Positions 33,559-41,509 of a stretch of DNA of 64,000 nt are shown piece by piece. The DNA lies in the NCBI RefSeq assembly GCF_022230925.1, contig NZ_JAKKFH010000062.1, positions 62,001 to 126,000 of the forward strand, read 5' to 3'. Every line of letters starts with the position of its first letter. Positions within the stretch are counted from its first letter, which is position 1. This DNA is from Micromonospora alfalfae. Its GTDB lineage: Bacteria > Actinomycetota > Actinomycetes > Mycobacteriales > Micromonosporaceae. The notes below the pieces were generated by a model that saw only the letters and a program-made list of their open reading frames with translations, did no database searches and was not told the DNA's origin. Both the position numbers and the translations under genes were made by a program.

Positions 33559-34350
33559 CTAGTGGGCGGGGCTTTGGGCGATGGTGGAGGTGAACTGGTA
33601 GGAACGCAGCACCACCATCGGGTCGGCCATCAGCTCGGCGAAGCGGTCCAGGTCCTCCTCCCTCGCGCCGTCGACCAGCAGTTGGTCGGCCAGTTGGTGG
33701 ACGTTGTCGGCGTAGAGCTGGCAGCCGGGGCCTCCGCCGGTCCAGGTGCGGGCGGTGGTGCGGGCGTGCACGTGGTTCATCCCGGCGTGCAGCAACAGGG
33801 AGGTTGTCCTGTCTCCCCAGTGCAGGTCGACGCCCTGGCTGGCGAGGACGTCCAGAACGCGGTGCACAACGGTGGCGAGTAGTTCCGCGTCTTCGGGGGA
33901 GGGAGCGCGGTGCACCCACATCTGGGCGTAGACGATGTCGCCGAGGACCAGCCATCCGCCCGGCTTCAGTAGGGAGATCATCTCGTCGAGCAGTTCGGTT
34001 CTGTTGGCAAGCGGCGCCAGTGCGCAGCGCGCATTGATCAGGTCGAACGGCGCGGCTTCGGCGGGTAGTTGCAGACCGTGGCGCAGGTCGCGTTCGTAGA
34101 CGTGGACGATCGCGGTGGGGTCGAGCAGTTTCGCGTCGTCGTCTAGGGCGACGACGCGACCCGACGATCCGACCAGGCCGGCGAGGTAACGCGTGAGCGA
34201 ACCAGCTCCAGCGCCGACATCGAGAGCTCGCTGCCCGGTTCGGACTCCGATACGCGCGAATTCACGTGTCGCGATCGGGTCGAACACCTTCGTGAGGTCT
34301 CGGGGCGGCGTGCTGCTGCTTATCTGGTTGCGCTGCTGGGTGGACGTCAT
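33559..34350 (-). CDS. SAM-dependent methyltransferase
   Basis: 263 residues, ATG with a strong AGGAGG site. Motif I is intact (ALDVGAGAGSLTRYLAGLVG ... VVALDDD), and LLKPGGWLVLGDI is the usual post-motif strand. The C-terminal part (TGGGPGCQLYADNVHQLADQL ... LDRFAELMADPMVVLRSYQFTSTIA) defines a subgroup shared with two other genes in this operon. Substrate unknown; the gene set implies an exported or imported small molecule as target, which is inference. Confidence 0.8.
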   Translation of the reverse strand: MTSTQQRNQISSSTPPRDLTKVFDPIATREFARIGVRTGQRALDVGAGAGSLTRYLAGLVGSSGRVVALDDDAKLLDPTAIVHVYERDLRHGLQLPAEAAPFDLINARCALAPLANRTELLDEMISLLKPGGWLVLGDIVYAQMWVHRAPSPEDAELLATVVHRVLDVLASQGVDLHWGDRTTSLLLHAGMNHVHARTTARTWTGGGPGCQLYADNVHQLADQLLVDGAREEDLDRFAELMADPMVVLRSYQFTSTIAQSPAH

Positions 34351-34365
34351 CGCTTCCTCCTAGGT

Positions 34366-34845
34366 TCAACCCTGGTTCGCGAGAACACTGGTGCCGCTGT
34401 GGGTCCAGAGCAGCTCGACGGACTCGGGACTATGGACGAGGGCCTGCTCGACAAGCCGGATCAGGTGTTGGCGTAGGTCGGCTCGGGTGGATTCCTGCCA
34501 TCGCTGGTAGGTAATGAGTGGCCGGGTGGCCGCGGTGCGCCGGTCGTAGGCGGCGGCGAAGCCGACAACGAGTGCTTCCAGGTGCTGCGCGTCGTACAGG
34601 GCCCCAGGGCAGAAGCAGACATAGAACCGGCGACGGGGAGCGGCGGCGAAGGGCTGGAGGAGACCTCGGCAGGTGGTGCAGCTGGCCAGGTCCGTGAGCA
34701 GCCAGAGGCTGGTGTCGTCGTCGTTCACGATGCAACCGCCCTTGCCTGCTTGCAGGTGGCTGGAGTGGTCGGCGACGCCGTTCGGGTCGACGACGCCAAC
34801 CACCCACCACCGCCCGCGATGGATGCTCGGACGGCGGCCCTGCAC
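34366..34845 (-). CDS. small cysteine-containing (zinc-ribbon-like) protein
   Basis: About 159 residues if the GTG at 34843-34845 is used; the frame stays open further upstream and the start is uncertain. Central CTTCRGLLQPFAAAPRRRFYVCFCPGALYDAQHLEALVVGF gives a CxxC...CxC pattern like a recombinase-type zinc ribbon. The rest is helical (RADLRQHLIRLVEQALV). It lies between the ABC ATPase and a methyltransferase. No family assigned; the zinc ribbon links it to the TPR protein at 31589. Confidence 0.55.
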   Translation of the reverse strand: MQGRRPSIHRGRWWVVGVVDPNGVADHSSHLQAGKGGCIVNDDDTSLWLLTDLASCTTCRGLLQPFAAAPRRRFYVCFCPGALYDAQHLEALVVGFAAAYDRRTAATRPLITYQRWQESTRADLRQHLIRLVEQALVHSPESVELLWTHSGTSVLANQG

Positions 34846-34933
34846 CTGGTGGGGCCGGACCCGCCAGATGCAGGGGTGCAAGCGAGGCGCGGAGGTCGCC
34901 TCGCTGGGCTGTGAAGGGAGGCGCTGGTGGTCA

Positions 34934-36442
34934 TCATGTGGATCCCGTAGGCACGGCAAGCACGTCGTGCAGGCGGGCGGGATCTGCACGCAGGTCTGCT
35001 GCGGGGGCGTGCAGGGCGAGGGTGCCCCGGTCGAGGACGGCGACGTCGTGCGCGATGTCGAGGGCGAGGGCAAGGTTCTGCTCGGCGAGCAGGACAGCGC
35101 TGCCGGTCGCGGCGAGGCCGGTGATGATCGCGGCGAGCTGACCGACGATGGCGGGGGCGAGGCCTTCGGAGGGTTCGTCGAGTAGCAGCACCTGCGGCCC
35201 GGCGAGCAGGGCGCGGGCCAAGGCGAGCATTTGCTGTTCGCCGCCGGAGAGTTGGTGGGGCCGGTGGTGACGGCGCTCGGCCAGCGCGGGAAACAGGTCG
35301 AGGATCTGCCGGGCGGTGACGGTGCGGGGGCGGCCGGGGTGCGGTCGGGGTAGCGCGAGGTGCTCGGCGACGGTGAGGCCGGCGAATAGGCGGCGTCCTT
35401 GCGGAACGAGGCCGATGCCGGCGCGGCAGCGGCGGCGGGCGGAGAGGCCAGTCACCAGCCGGTCGTTGAGGACGATTTCAGTGCCTGACAGGGCGGGGTG
35501 CAGGCCAGCGATGGTGTTGATCAGGGTGGTCTTGCCGGCGCCGTTGCGGCCGACGACGGCGCTCACCCTCCCGGCCTGCACATCGAGGGCGACGCCAGTG
35601 AGCACAGGTGCGCCGTGGTGGCCGGCTCGCAGGTTGCGCACCCGCAGGACGGGCGGCACAGCTGCAGATGGGCCGTTGGCGGCGCCAGGCGTTGTGGGCA
35701 CGTGGTCGGTGTGGTCTGCCTCGGCGAGGTACACGCGTCGCACGTCGGGGTGGGCGCGCACGTCGCTGGGGGTGCCGGTGGTGAGGTGTCGGCCGTGGTG
35801 CAGGACGGTGACGGTGTCGGCGACCGCGCTGACGACGTCGAGGTTGTGGTCGACCAGCAGCACGGCGATGTCGGTGGGCAGTGCGCGGATCAGCTCGACG
35901 AGGCGGGCGACCTCGGTGGTGGCGAGGCCGGCCGAGGGTTCGTCGAGCAGGAGCAGTCGGGGCTGGGCGGCCAGGGCGACGGCGACTTCGAGGCGGCGTT
36001 GGTCGCCGTACGAGAGTTGACTAGTGGGCCACTGGGCGTGCTCGGCCAGCCCGACCTGGGCCAGGGCGTCCAGGGCCGCCGCCGACGCGCGAGGCCGCTC
36101 GCGCAGCACGGCCATGTGCTGCCCGGGCACGGCGAGGAGCACGTTCTGCACGACGGTCAGCGGGCGGGCGAGAGTGGGATGCTGCCAGGTACGGGCGATG
36201 CCGGCCCGGGCGCGGCGGTGGGCCGGCCAGCGGTGGATGTCGTGTCCGGCGTAGTGGATGCGCCCCGAGGTGGGCCGCAGGGTGCCGGCGATCAGGTGTA
36301 GCAGGGTGCTCTTGCCGGCGCCGTTGGGTCCGATGAGCGCGTGCCGGGCCCCGGGGTGCAGGTCGAGGCTGACCTCGTCGACGACGCGGCGGGCGCCGTA
36401 GGCGCGGCTGACGGTGTCCAGTCGAAGCAGCGGTGCGCTCAT
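34934..36442 (-). CDS. fused branched-chain amino acid-type ABC ATPase (LivG-LivF)
   Basis: 502 residues holding two ATPase domains in one chain; in most bacteria these are separate genes. Domain 1 (1-245, LivG-like): Walker A GPNGAGKST at 38-46, signature LSYGDQRRLEVAVAL, Walker B LLLLDEPSAGL. Domain 2 (about 265-500, LivF-like): GRNGAGKTT, LSGGEQQMLALARAL, VLLLDEPSEGL. Energises the LivH/LivM permease. The start overlaps livM by 4 bases. Confidence 0.9.
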   Translation of the reverse strand: MSAPLLRLDTVSRAYGARRVVDEVSLDLHPGARHALIGPNGAGKSTLLHLIAGTLRPTSGRIHYAGHDIHRWPAHRRARAGIARTWQHPTLARPLTVVQNVLLAVPGQHMAVLRERPRASAAALDALAQVGLAEHAQWPTSQLSYGDQRRLEVAVALAAQPRLLLLDEPSAGLATTEVARLVELIRALPTDIAVLLVDHNLDVVSAVADTVTVLHHGRHLTTGTPSDVRAHPDVRRVYLAEADHTDHVPTTPGAANGPSAAVPPVLRVRNLRAGHHGAPVLTGVALDVQAGRVSAVVGRNGAGKTTLINTIAGLHPALSGTEIVLNDRLVTGLSARRRCRAGIGLVPQGRRLFAGLTVAEHLALPRPHPGRPRTVTARQILDLFPALAERRHHRPHQLSGGEQQMLALARALLAGPQVLLLDEPSEGLAPAIVGQLAAIITGLAATGSAVLLAEQNLALALDIAHDVAVLDRGTLALHAPAADLRADPARLHDVLAVPTGST

Positions 36443-37425
36443 GTCCCCTCCCGGTCGCGTCGGGTGAAGAGCCCGGCCAGCCGGTGTCGGGGCAGGTAGG
36501 CCAGGGCGAGGAAGCTCAGGCCGAGCAGGGTGCTCCCGTGGCCGCTGAGCAGCCCACCGGCCCAGTCCCGGGCGGCCACGAGGAGGATCGCGGCGGCGCA
36601 GGCGCCGATCATGCTGCCCGAGCCGATCAGCGCGGCGGCGAGAGCGATCGCGGATATGCCCATGGCAGCGTCAGCGGGCGAGACGTAGCGGGTCACCGCA
36701 ACGAGCAGCGCACCGGCCGCGCCAGCGATCGCACCGGCGAGGGTGTAGGCGGCGAGCAGGAGCCGGCTGGTGTGGTGGCCGGCGGCTTGCACGCGGGGCT
36801 CGTGGGCGGCGATGCCGCGCAGGAGCAGGGCGAAGCGAGTGCGGGTAAGGACGATGACGGCAGCGCCGATAACCAGGGTGCACGCGAGGACGTACAGGTA
36901 TACCCAGCCGGGCCGGACCATTGGCGGCAGGCCGGGCAGCGCGACCACCGGTGGGGTGTGGGTGCCTTCGCTGCCGCCCGGCACCCACTGGCTGGCGGCG
37001 GCGTGCACGAGTTCACCGACACCGAACGTGACCATGAGGAAGGTGGTGGCCCGAACCCGCACCGCAAGCAGGCCGGTCACGGCCGCGGCGATGGCCCCGG
37101 CAGTCGTCGCTGCGAGCAGGTGGATCGGGCCAAGGTTGGTCAGCGTGGCGAGGGTGGCTGCGGTGTACGCGCCGACGAGCAGGTACGCGGCCTGCCCCAG
37201 CGGTGGTTGCCCGGCCAGCCCGACCAGCAGCTGGGCGCTCATCGCGAGCACCGCCATCACCAAGGCGGTGGCGGCGAGCGAGACGACATAGGCGTTGACC
37301 ATCCACGGCAGCGCCACCGCCACCGCGACGACGATCCCCGAAGCGACACGTACCAGGCGCACCGCCCGGCCGACGGGTCGATGTTCGGTCGTGGCCGTGC
37401 TGGGGGGCGTGAGGGTGGTGGTCAC
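36439..37425 (-). CDS. branched-chain amino acid-type ABC permease (LivM)
   Basis: 328 residues, GTG start overlapping livH by 4 bases. About nine to ten transmembrane helices with the LivM-type segments LAMSAQLLVGLAGQPPLGQAAYLLVGAY and FALLLRGIAAHEPRVQAAGHHTSRLLLAAYTLAGAIAGAAGAL (the EAA-like loop contacting the ATPase). Forms the channel with LivH. Confidence 0.9.
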   Translation of the reverse strand: MTTTLTPPSTATTEHRPVGRAVRLVRVASGIVVAVAVALPWMVNAYVVSLAATALVMAVLAMSAQLLVGLAGQPPLGQAAYLLVGAYTAATLATLTNLGPIHLLAATTAGAIAAAVTGLLAVRVRATTFLMVTFGVGELVHAAASQWVPGGSEGTHTPPVVALPGLPPMVRPGWVYLYVLACTLVIGAAVIVLTRTRFALLLRGIAAHEPRVQAAGHHTSRLLLAAYTLAGAIAGAAGALLVAVTRYVSPADAAMGISAIALAAALIGSGSMIGACAAAILLVAARDWAGGLLSGHGSTLLGLSFLALAYLPRHRLAGLFTRRDREGT

Positions 37426-38300
37426 GCGGGCCGTCCCGCAAGCGAAGGGCGGTGCCGGACAGTCAGCGCGACCAGCATCGCGGCGGCAAGGACAAACGCT
37501 GCGGCGCCGGGGACGAGAGCGACGCCGAGCGTGAGAACTTGTCCAACACCGAGGGCGGCGAGCAGGGCGCCGCGGATACTGCCGAGGCCGCCGACGACGC
37601 AGACGATCAGCGAGTAGACCAGGATCGTCGCGTCCACGCCGGGGGCCGGGCCGATGACCGGGGCGCCGAGCACGCCGGCGGTGACCGCAAGGACTCCCCC
37701 ACCGACCAGCACGGCAGCCCGGGTCCTGCGGGTGCGTAGTCCGGTGGCCTCTGCCATGTCGGGGTCGGCGACCACGGCCCGAACGACCGCTCCGGTGCGG
37801 GAGCGCTCGACGAGCCAGATCAGCAGCACGACGATCAGGGCGGCGACCGCGATGAACCCCAGTCGGTAGACCGGGTACTGGTAGCCGCCGAGGCTGACCG
37901 ACCCGGCGAGCGCGCGGGGTGGGTCGACTGAACGCGGTTCGGCGCCGAAGACGGTGCTGAACCCGTCGGCGGCGATATATGCCACCCCGAGGGTGGCGAG
38001 CACCTGGTCCAGCGGCCGGTCCGTGAGGGGTCGCACCGCGGCGGCGAGGCCCGCTCCCCCGACGGCGCCGACCAGGACCGCCGCGGCGAGGGCCAGGCCG
38101 AGGCCGACCCAGCCGCCGTCGGCAAGCTGCCAGGCGATGTAGGCGCCAGCGAGGTAGAGGGTGCCGTGGGCCATCGAGAACACGCCGGCCACGCCGAAAA
38201 TCAGCGTGAGTCCGGCCGCGATGACGAACAACAGCAGTCCGTACGCGACTCCGTCCAGCGCGGTGATCGTGTAGGGGTTGACGAGCCCGCTCAGGCCCAC
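37422..38300 (-). CDS. branched-chain amino acid-type ABC permease (LivH)
   Basis: 292 residues, GTG start with AAGGAG upstream. LivH-type features: GVAYGLLLFVIAAGLTLIFGVAGVFSMAHGTLYLAGAYIAW near the N-terminus and a RAVVADPDMAEATGLRTRRTRAAVLVGGGVLA coupling loop. Pairs with LivM. It follows a methyltransferase gene by 28 bases. Confidence 0.9.
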   Translation of the reverse strand: MGLSGLVNPYTITALDGVAYGLLLFVIAAGLTLIFGVAGVFSMAHGTLYLAGAYIAWQLADGGWVGLGLALAAAVLVGAVGGAGLAAAVRPLTDRPLDQVLATLGVAYIAADGFSTVFGAEPRSVDPPRALAGSVSLGGYQYPVYRLGFIAVAALIVVLLIWLVERSRTGAVVRAVVADPDMAEATGLRTRRTRAAVLVGGGVLAVTAGVLGAPVIGPAPGVDATILVYSLIVCVVGGLGSIRGALLAALGVGQVLTLGVALVPGAAAFVLAAAMLVALTVRHRPSLAGRPA

Positions 38301-38328
38301 GGCACTCTCCTTCCAGACGTCGGTCAGG

Positions 38329-39144
38329 TCAGGCTGGGGCGAGGCGCCGGCCGATGGTGGTGTGCATCAGGTAGCCCGACAGCATCAGCTGCGGGTCCAT
38401 CAGCACCTCCCGCAGCTCGGCCAAGTCGTCGCGGCTCATGCCGGCAGCGACCAGCTCGGCCTCACGCTGAATCGAGTTGGAGTGGTGCAGCCGGCAGATG
38501 CCGGTGCCGCCGCGCCACGAGCGGGACTCGATCCGGCTGTCGACGTCGACCAGGCCGAGGCGCAGCATCACCTCCGGCGCCCGCTGCGCCCAGCCCATCT
38601 CCGCCCCGCGAGACTCCCCGTAGGCGAGCAGCGCGTCCTGGAACCGCTCGATCAGCTCGGTCGCCCGAGGGCTCGGGCTGCGGCGGATCATGTCGCGCCA
38701 GGTGCAGTCCCAGTCCGCCACCACCATCGCGCCACCCGGAGCGAGACCGCGCGTCAGGTCGGCGAGGACCTGCTCCCGCTCGGGCAGGTGCATCAGCACC
38801 AGCCGGGCCACGATTGCCTGCTGCGACCCCGCCGGCAGCTCCAGCTCGCGGATGTCGCCGGCCCGGACGGTGACATTGGGACCCTCGGGGATGTAGCGGG
38901 GGTCGAGGTCCACGGCGGTGACGTGCCCATCCGGGGCGACCTGGTCGGCCAGCCAGGTCGTCAGCGTGCCCGCCCCGGCGCCGATGTCCGTGACCTTCCA
39001 GCCCGGCCCGACCCCAAGCTCGAACAGGGTCCGGCGAGTGCCAGCGTCGAGGATCTCAGCGAGGTGACGCAGCTGGTTGGCGGCCTCGTCGGTGGCGTTG
39101 TCGAACATGTACCCGGCCTGCGCACCGGTCGTCGTCGCGCTCAT
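38329..39144 (-). CDS. SAM-dependent methyltransferase
   Basis: 271 residues from MSATTTGAQAGYMFDNA. Motif I is intact (KVTDIGAGAGTLTTWLADQV, VTAVDLDPRYI), with LVLMHLPEREQVLADLTRGLAPGGAMVVADWD after it. The C-terminus (LAELREVLMDPQLMLSGYLMHTTIG) is the same subgroup as the genes at 33559 and 30862. It is inserted between the ABC binding protein and livH, so it is tied to transporter expression. Substrate unknown. Confidence 0.85.
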   Translation of the reverse strand: MSATTTGAQAGYMFDNATDEAANQLRHLAEILDAGTRRTLFELGVGPGWKVTDIGAGAGTLTTWLADQVAPDGHVTAVDLDPRYIPEGPNVTVRAGDIRELELPAGSQQAIVARLVLMHLPEREQVLADLTRGLAPGGAMVVADWDCTWRDMIRRSPSPRATELIERFQDALLAYGESRGAEMGWAQRAPEVMLRLGLVDVDSRIESRSWRGGTGICRLHHSNSIQREAELVAAGMSRDDLAELREVLMDPQLMLSGYLMHTTIGRRLAPA

Positions 39145-39164
39145 GGTGTCTATGCCTTTCGGAG

Positions 39165-40520
39165 TCAGGAACCGAGGGTGGTAAGCGTCTGCACGGTGCG
39201 GTTGACCCACACCTGCCCGTCCTGGGCCACTTCCCGCAGGTAGTACGCCTGCACAGGGGTGTGGTTTACCGGCCCGAACTGCCAGGCGCCCCGCGGCGAA
39301 TCGACCTGCCCCACCCGCGGCAACGCCGCCGTGAGGGTCTGCGAGGTCAGCCCCGTGGCCGCCGAACTCGCGGCGGCAGGCGACGCAACCGGGCGGCTGG
39401 CAGCCGGGCTGCCGCTGGATGCAGGGCTGCTGGAGGCGAATGCGGTGCCGGGGCCGGCGGGTGTGGTCGCGGGGGCATCAGGCTCGGCGAGTGCTTCCGA
39501 GATGGCCCTGTCCAACACGAGCGCTGCGTCCCACGCGCAGACGTGGTACACGTTCGGCAGCTTCCCGTCGTTACCTGCGGTGAACCGGCTTACGAAGTCT
39601 CTGTTGGCCGCGTTGTCCAGCGTCGGCGAATAGTTCAGGGCGGTGTAGATGCCCTTCGCCTGCGGGCCAAGCGCCGCCAGTGGCGCGCCTTCGGTCAGGA
39701 AGCCCGAGGCGTACAGCGGCGCGGTGATGCCGAACTGGCGGTACTGCTTGACGAACTCGATCGCCGACCCGCCGGCGTAGAAGGTGTAGACGGCCGCCGG
39801 CTTGGCCTCCTTGATCTTCGTCAGGTACGGGGAGAACTCCGTCGTCGGCGCCGGTGCCCACGGCGTCCAGGTCGGCTCTCCATCCGGGTTCGCCAGCTGC
39901 CCGCCAGCCTTGCGGAAGGCGGTGACGAAGCCGCCGATCTGATCACGGCCGCCGATGTAGTCCGGGCCGATCACCCACACCCGGCCGTTGCCGACCGTCG
40001 TGCGCAGGTAGCCGGCGATCGACGCGCCGGTCTCCTGGCTCAGCCACGATGTCGACCACAGATAGGTGGGATCGGCGATCGTGGAGGGCCGCCCACCCAT
40101 GCCGATCAGCGGCACCTTGGACTCGTTCAGCAGCGGATACAAGGTCTGCACGGTGTCGGCGGTCCCCCCGCCGACGAGAGCAAGGACCTTGTCCTGCTCG
40201 ATGAGCTTGCGCGCCGACGCCAGGGCGGTGGCCTTGCCGTCGCCCTCGTCGGCCTCGATCACCTTCACGGGTCGACCGCCGAGCTTGCCGCCCAGCTTGT
40301 CCAGGGCCAGCCGCCACCCGGCGGCCTGGTCATCACCGATCGCCTTGTAGTTGCCGGTTTTGGGCACGATCAAGCCGATGCGGATCTCGGCGGCGTTGGT
40401 ATCCGCGTCGCTGAGGCTCGACCCGGCACAGCCGGCGACAGCGAGCAGGGCGGTGGCAACGATGGAGGCGATCGCCGTTCGCCAGCGATGGTGCCGGCGG
40501 CCGGTTGGTTGAGGAGTCAC
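39165..40520 (-). CDS. ABC transporter substrate-binding lipoprotein (LivK-like)
   Basis: 451 residues from the GTG at 40518-40520, overlapping the GTPase gene by 4 bases. Signal peptide with lipobox AVAGC, then a periplasmic-binding type 1 fold (EIRIGLIVPKTGNYKAIGDDQAAGWRLAL ... VLALVGGGTADTVQTLYPLLNESKVPLIGMGG). A Ser/Ala/Pro-rich insert (about residues 350-395) interrupts the C-terminal lobe. Captures the substrate of the Liv-type transporter encoded downstream; the ligand could be an amino acid, amide or other small molecule. Confidence 0.88.
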   Translation of the reverse strand: MTPQPTGRRHHRWRTAIASIVATALLAVAGCAGSSLSDADTNAAEIRIGLIVPKTGNYKAIGDDQAAGWRLALDKLGGKLGGRPVKVIEADEGDGKATALASARKLIEQDKVLALVGGGTADTVQTLYPLLNESKVPLIGMGGRPSTIADPTYLWSTSWLSQETGASIAGYLRTTVGNGRVWVIGPDYIGGRDQIGGFVTAFRKAGGQLANPDGEPTWTPWAPAPTTEFSPYLTKIKEAKPAAVYTFYAGGSAIEFVKQYRQFGITAPLYASGFLTEGAPLAALGPQAKGIYTALNYSPTLDNAANRDFVSRFTAGNDGKLPNVYHVCAWDAALVLDRAISEALAEPDAPATTPAGPGTAFASSSPASSGSPAASRPVASPAAASSAATGLTSQTLTAALPRVGQVDSPRGAWQFGPVNHTPVQAYYLREVAQDGQVWVNRTVQTLTTLGS

Positions 40521-41077
40521 GAGATTGGACGTCCTTCCGTTCTGAGGGGATGGTGCGAGGGCCGTACGTGGTGCTGGGGTGGTATGACAGGGCTGGCCAG
40601 GCGGTGCAAAACGGCCAGGACGGAGGCGGGTTCCGTGGCGTCGCAGGTCAGGACCGGCACCTGCGCGCTCACCCGTAAGGCATCGCGAATCTCGTGGCGG
40701 TTGCGGGGACCGCCGAGCGGCCGGTTGATCGCGACTAGGTACGGCAGGGCACGGGCGTCGAGGTAGTCCAACGCCGGATAGGACACCGGCAGCCGGGTGG
40801 TGTCGACCAGCACGACTGCGCTGGTGGCGCCGAGAGCGAGGTGGTCCCACACCCACCACCAGCGCCGCAGCTCCGGCGTCACATGCAGGACGACGGTGAC
40901 CCCGGAGGACAGGGTTGCGTAGCCGACCTCTCCGACCGCGCCCGGCTGGCCGGGCAGCGTTGCGCGGCCACGCTGCGCGGCCCGAAGGAAGCAGGACTTG
41001 CCCACACCCGCGCCGCCGGTCACCAGCACCTTGACCGTCGGGGCGGCAGGTCCGATCACCCACGAGTTCGCGCTCAT
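40517..41077 (-). CDS. conservon-type GTP/ATP-binding protein (CvnD-like)
   Basis: 186 residues from MSANSW; a GTG 18 bases upstream is an alternative start. P-loop VTGGAGVGKSCFLRAAQ near the N-terminus, then SGVTVVLHVTPELRRWWWVWDHLALGATSAVVLVDT and the DYLDARALPYLVAIN segment (the N[KR]xD-like region is degenerate). This is the CvnD-type GTPase of actinomycete conservons, which act as membrane-associated signalling sets. Coupled to the ABC binding-protein gene by a 4-base overlap, so the two are translated together. Confidence 0.8.
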   Translation of the reverse strand: MSANSWVIGPAAPTVKVLVTGGAGVGKSCFLRAAQRGRATLPGQPGAVGEVGYATLSSGVTVVLHVTPELRRWWWVWDHLALGATSAVVLVDTTRLPVSYPALDYLDARALPYLVAINRPLGGPRNRHEIRDALRVSAQVPVLTCDATEPASVLAVLHRLASPVIPPQHHVRPSHHPLRTEGRPIS

Positions 41078-41101
41078 GCTCTTCGCCGCCCGCACGCCGG
41101 C

Positions 41102-41509
41102 TCAGCCGGCCGTTCGCGGCCCTGGCCTGACCGCGTCGCCGATGCGCGCCGCCAGGGTGGCCAGCTCGTAGGCGACCTGCGACGTATCGCAGTCGTTGCG
41201 GGCGAGCGCCGCCAGTGACGACCCGTCGGGCACCTGCTGCACGACGAGGATCCCGTCTCGCATCGTCAGCATCTGGAAGTGCACGCCGCCGGTCTGCAGC
41301 AGGTCGGTGGCGCCGCGCGCCAGACTGACAAGGCCGGACACGATCGCGGCGAGCTGATCGCCGCGGTCGGTGTCCAGACTGTCGGTGCTGGCCAGCAGCA
41401 GCCCGTCGCCGGATACCGCGACGACGTGCGCCACTGCGGGTATCTGGCTGGCCAGGTTGTTCAGAACAGTGGACAGCTGCGAATTGCGGGCAGTAGTGGC
41501 GGGGCTCAT
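41102..41509 (-). CDS. roadblock/LC7 domain protein (CvnB-like)
   Basis: 135 residues, ATG overlapping the kinase stop by 4 bases. Roadblock/LC7 fold: LSTVLNNLASQIPAVAHVVAVSGDGLLLASTDSLDTDRGDQLAAIVSGLVSLARGA. In conservons it acts as regulator of the CvnD GTPase. A DUF742 protein (CvnC) normally lies between CvnB and CvnD but is missing here. Confidence 0.85.
   Translation of the reverse strand: MSPATTARNSQLSTVLNNLASQIPAVAHVVAVSGDGLLLASTDSLDTDRGDQLAAIVSGLVSLARGATDLLQTGGVHFQMLTMRDGILVVQQVPDGSSLAALARNDCDTSQVAYELATLAARIGDAVRPGPRTAG

Noticed and set aside
39165..41063. A long frame extending the ABC binding protein upstream
   Set aside because: Upstream residues are antisense-like Arg/Pro-rich and run through the GTPase gene; the GTG at 40518-40520 directly precedes a normal lipoprotein signal.
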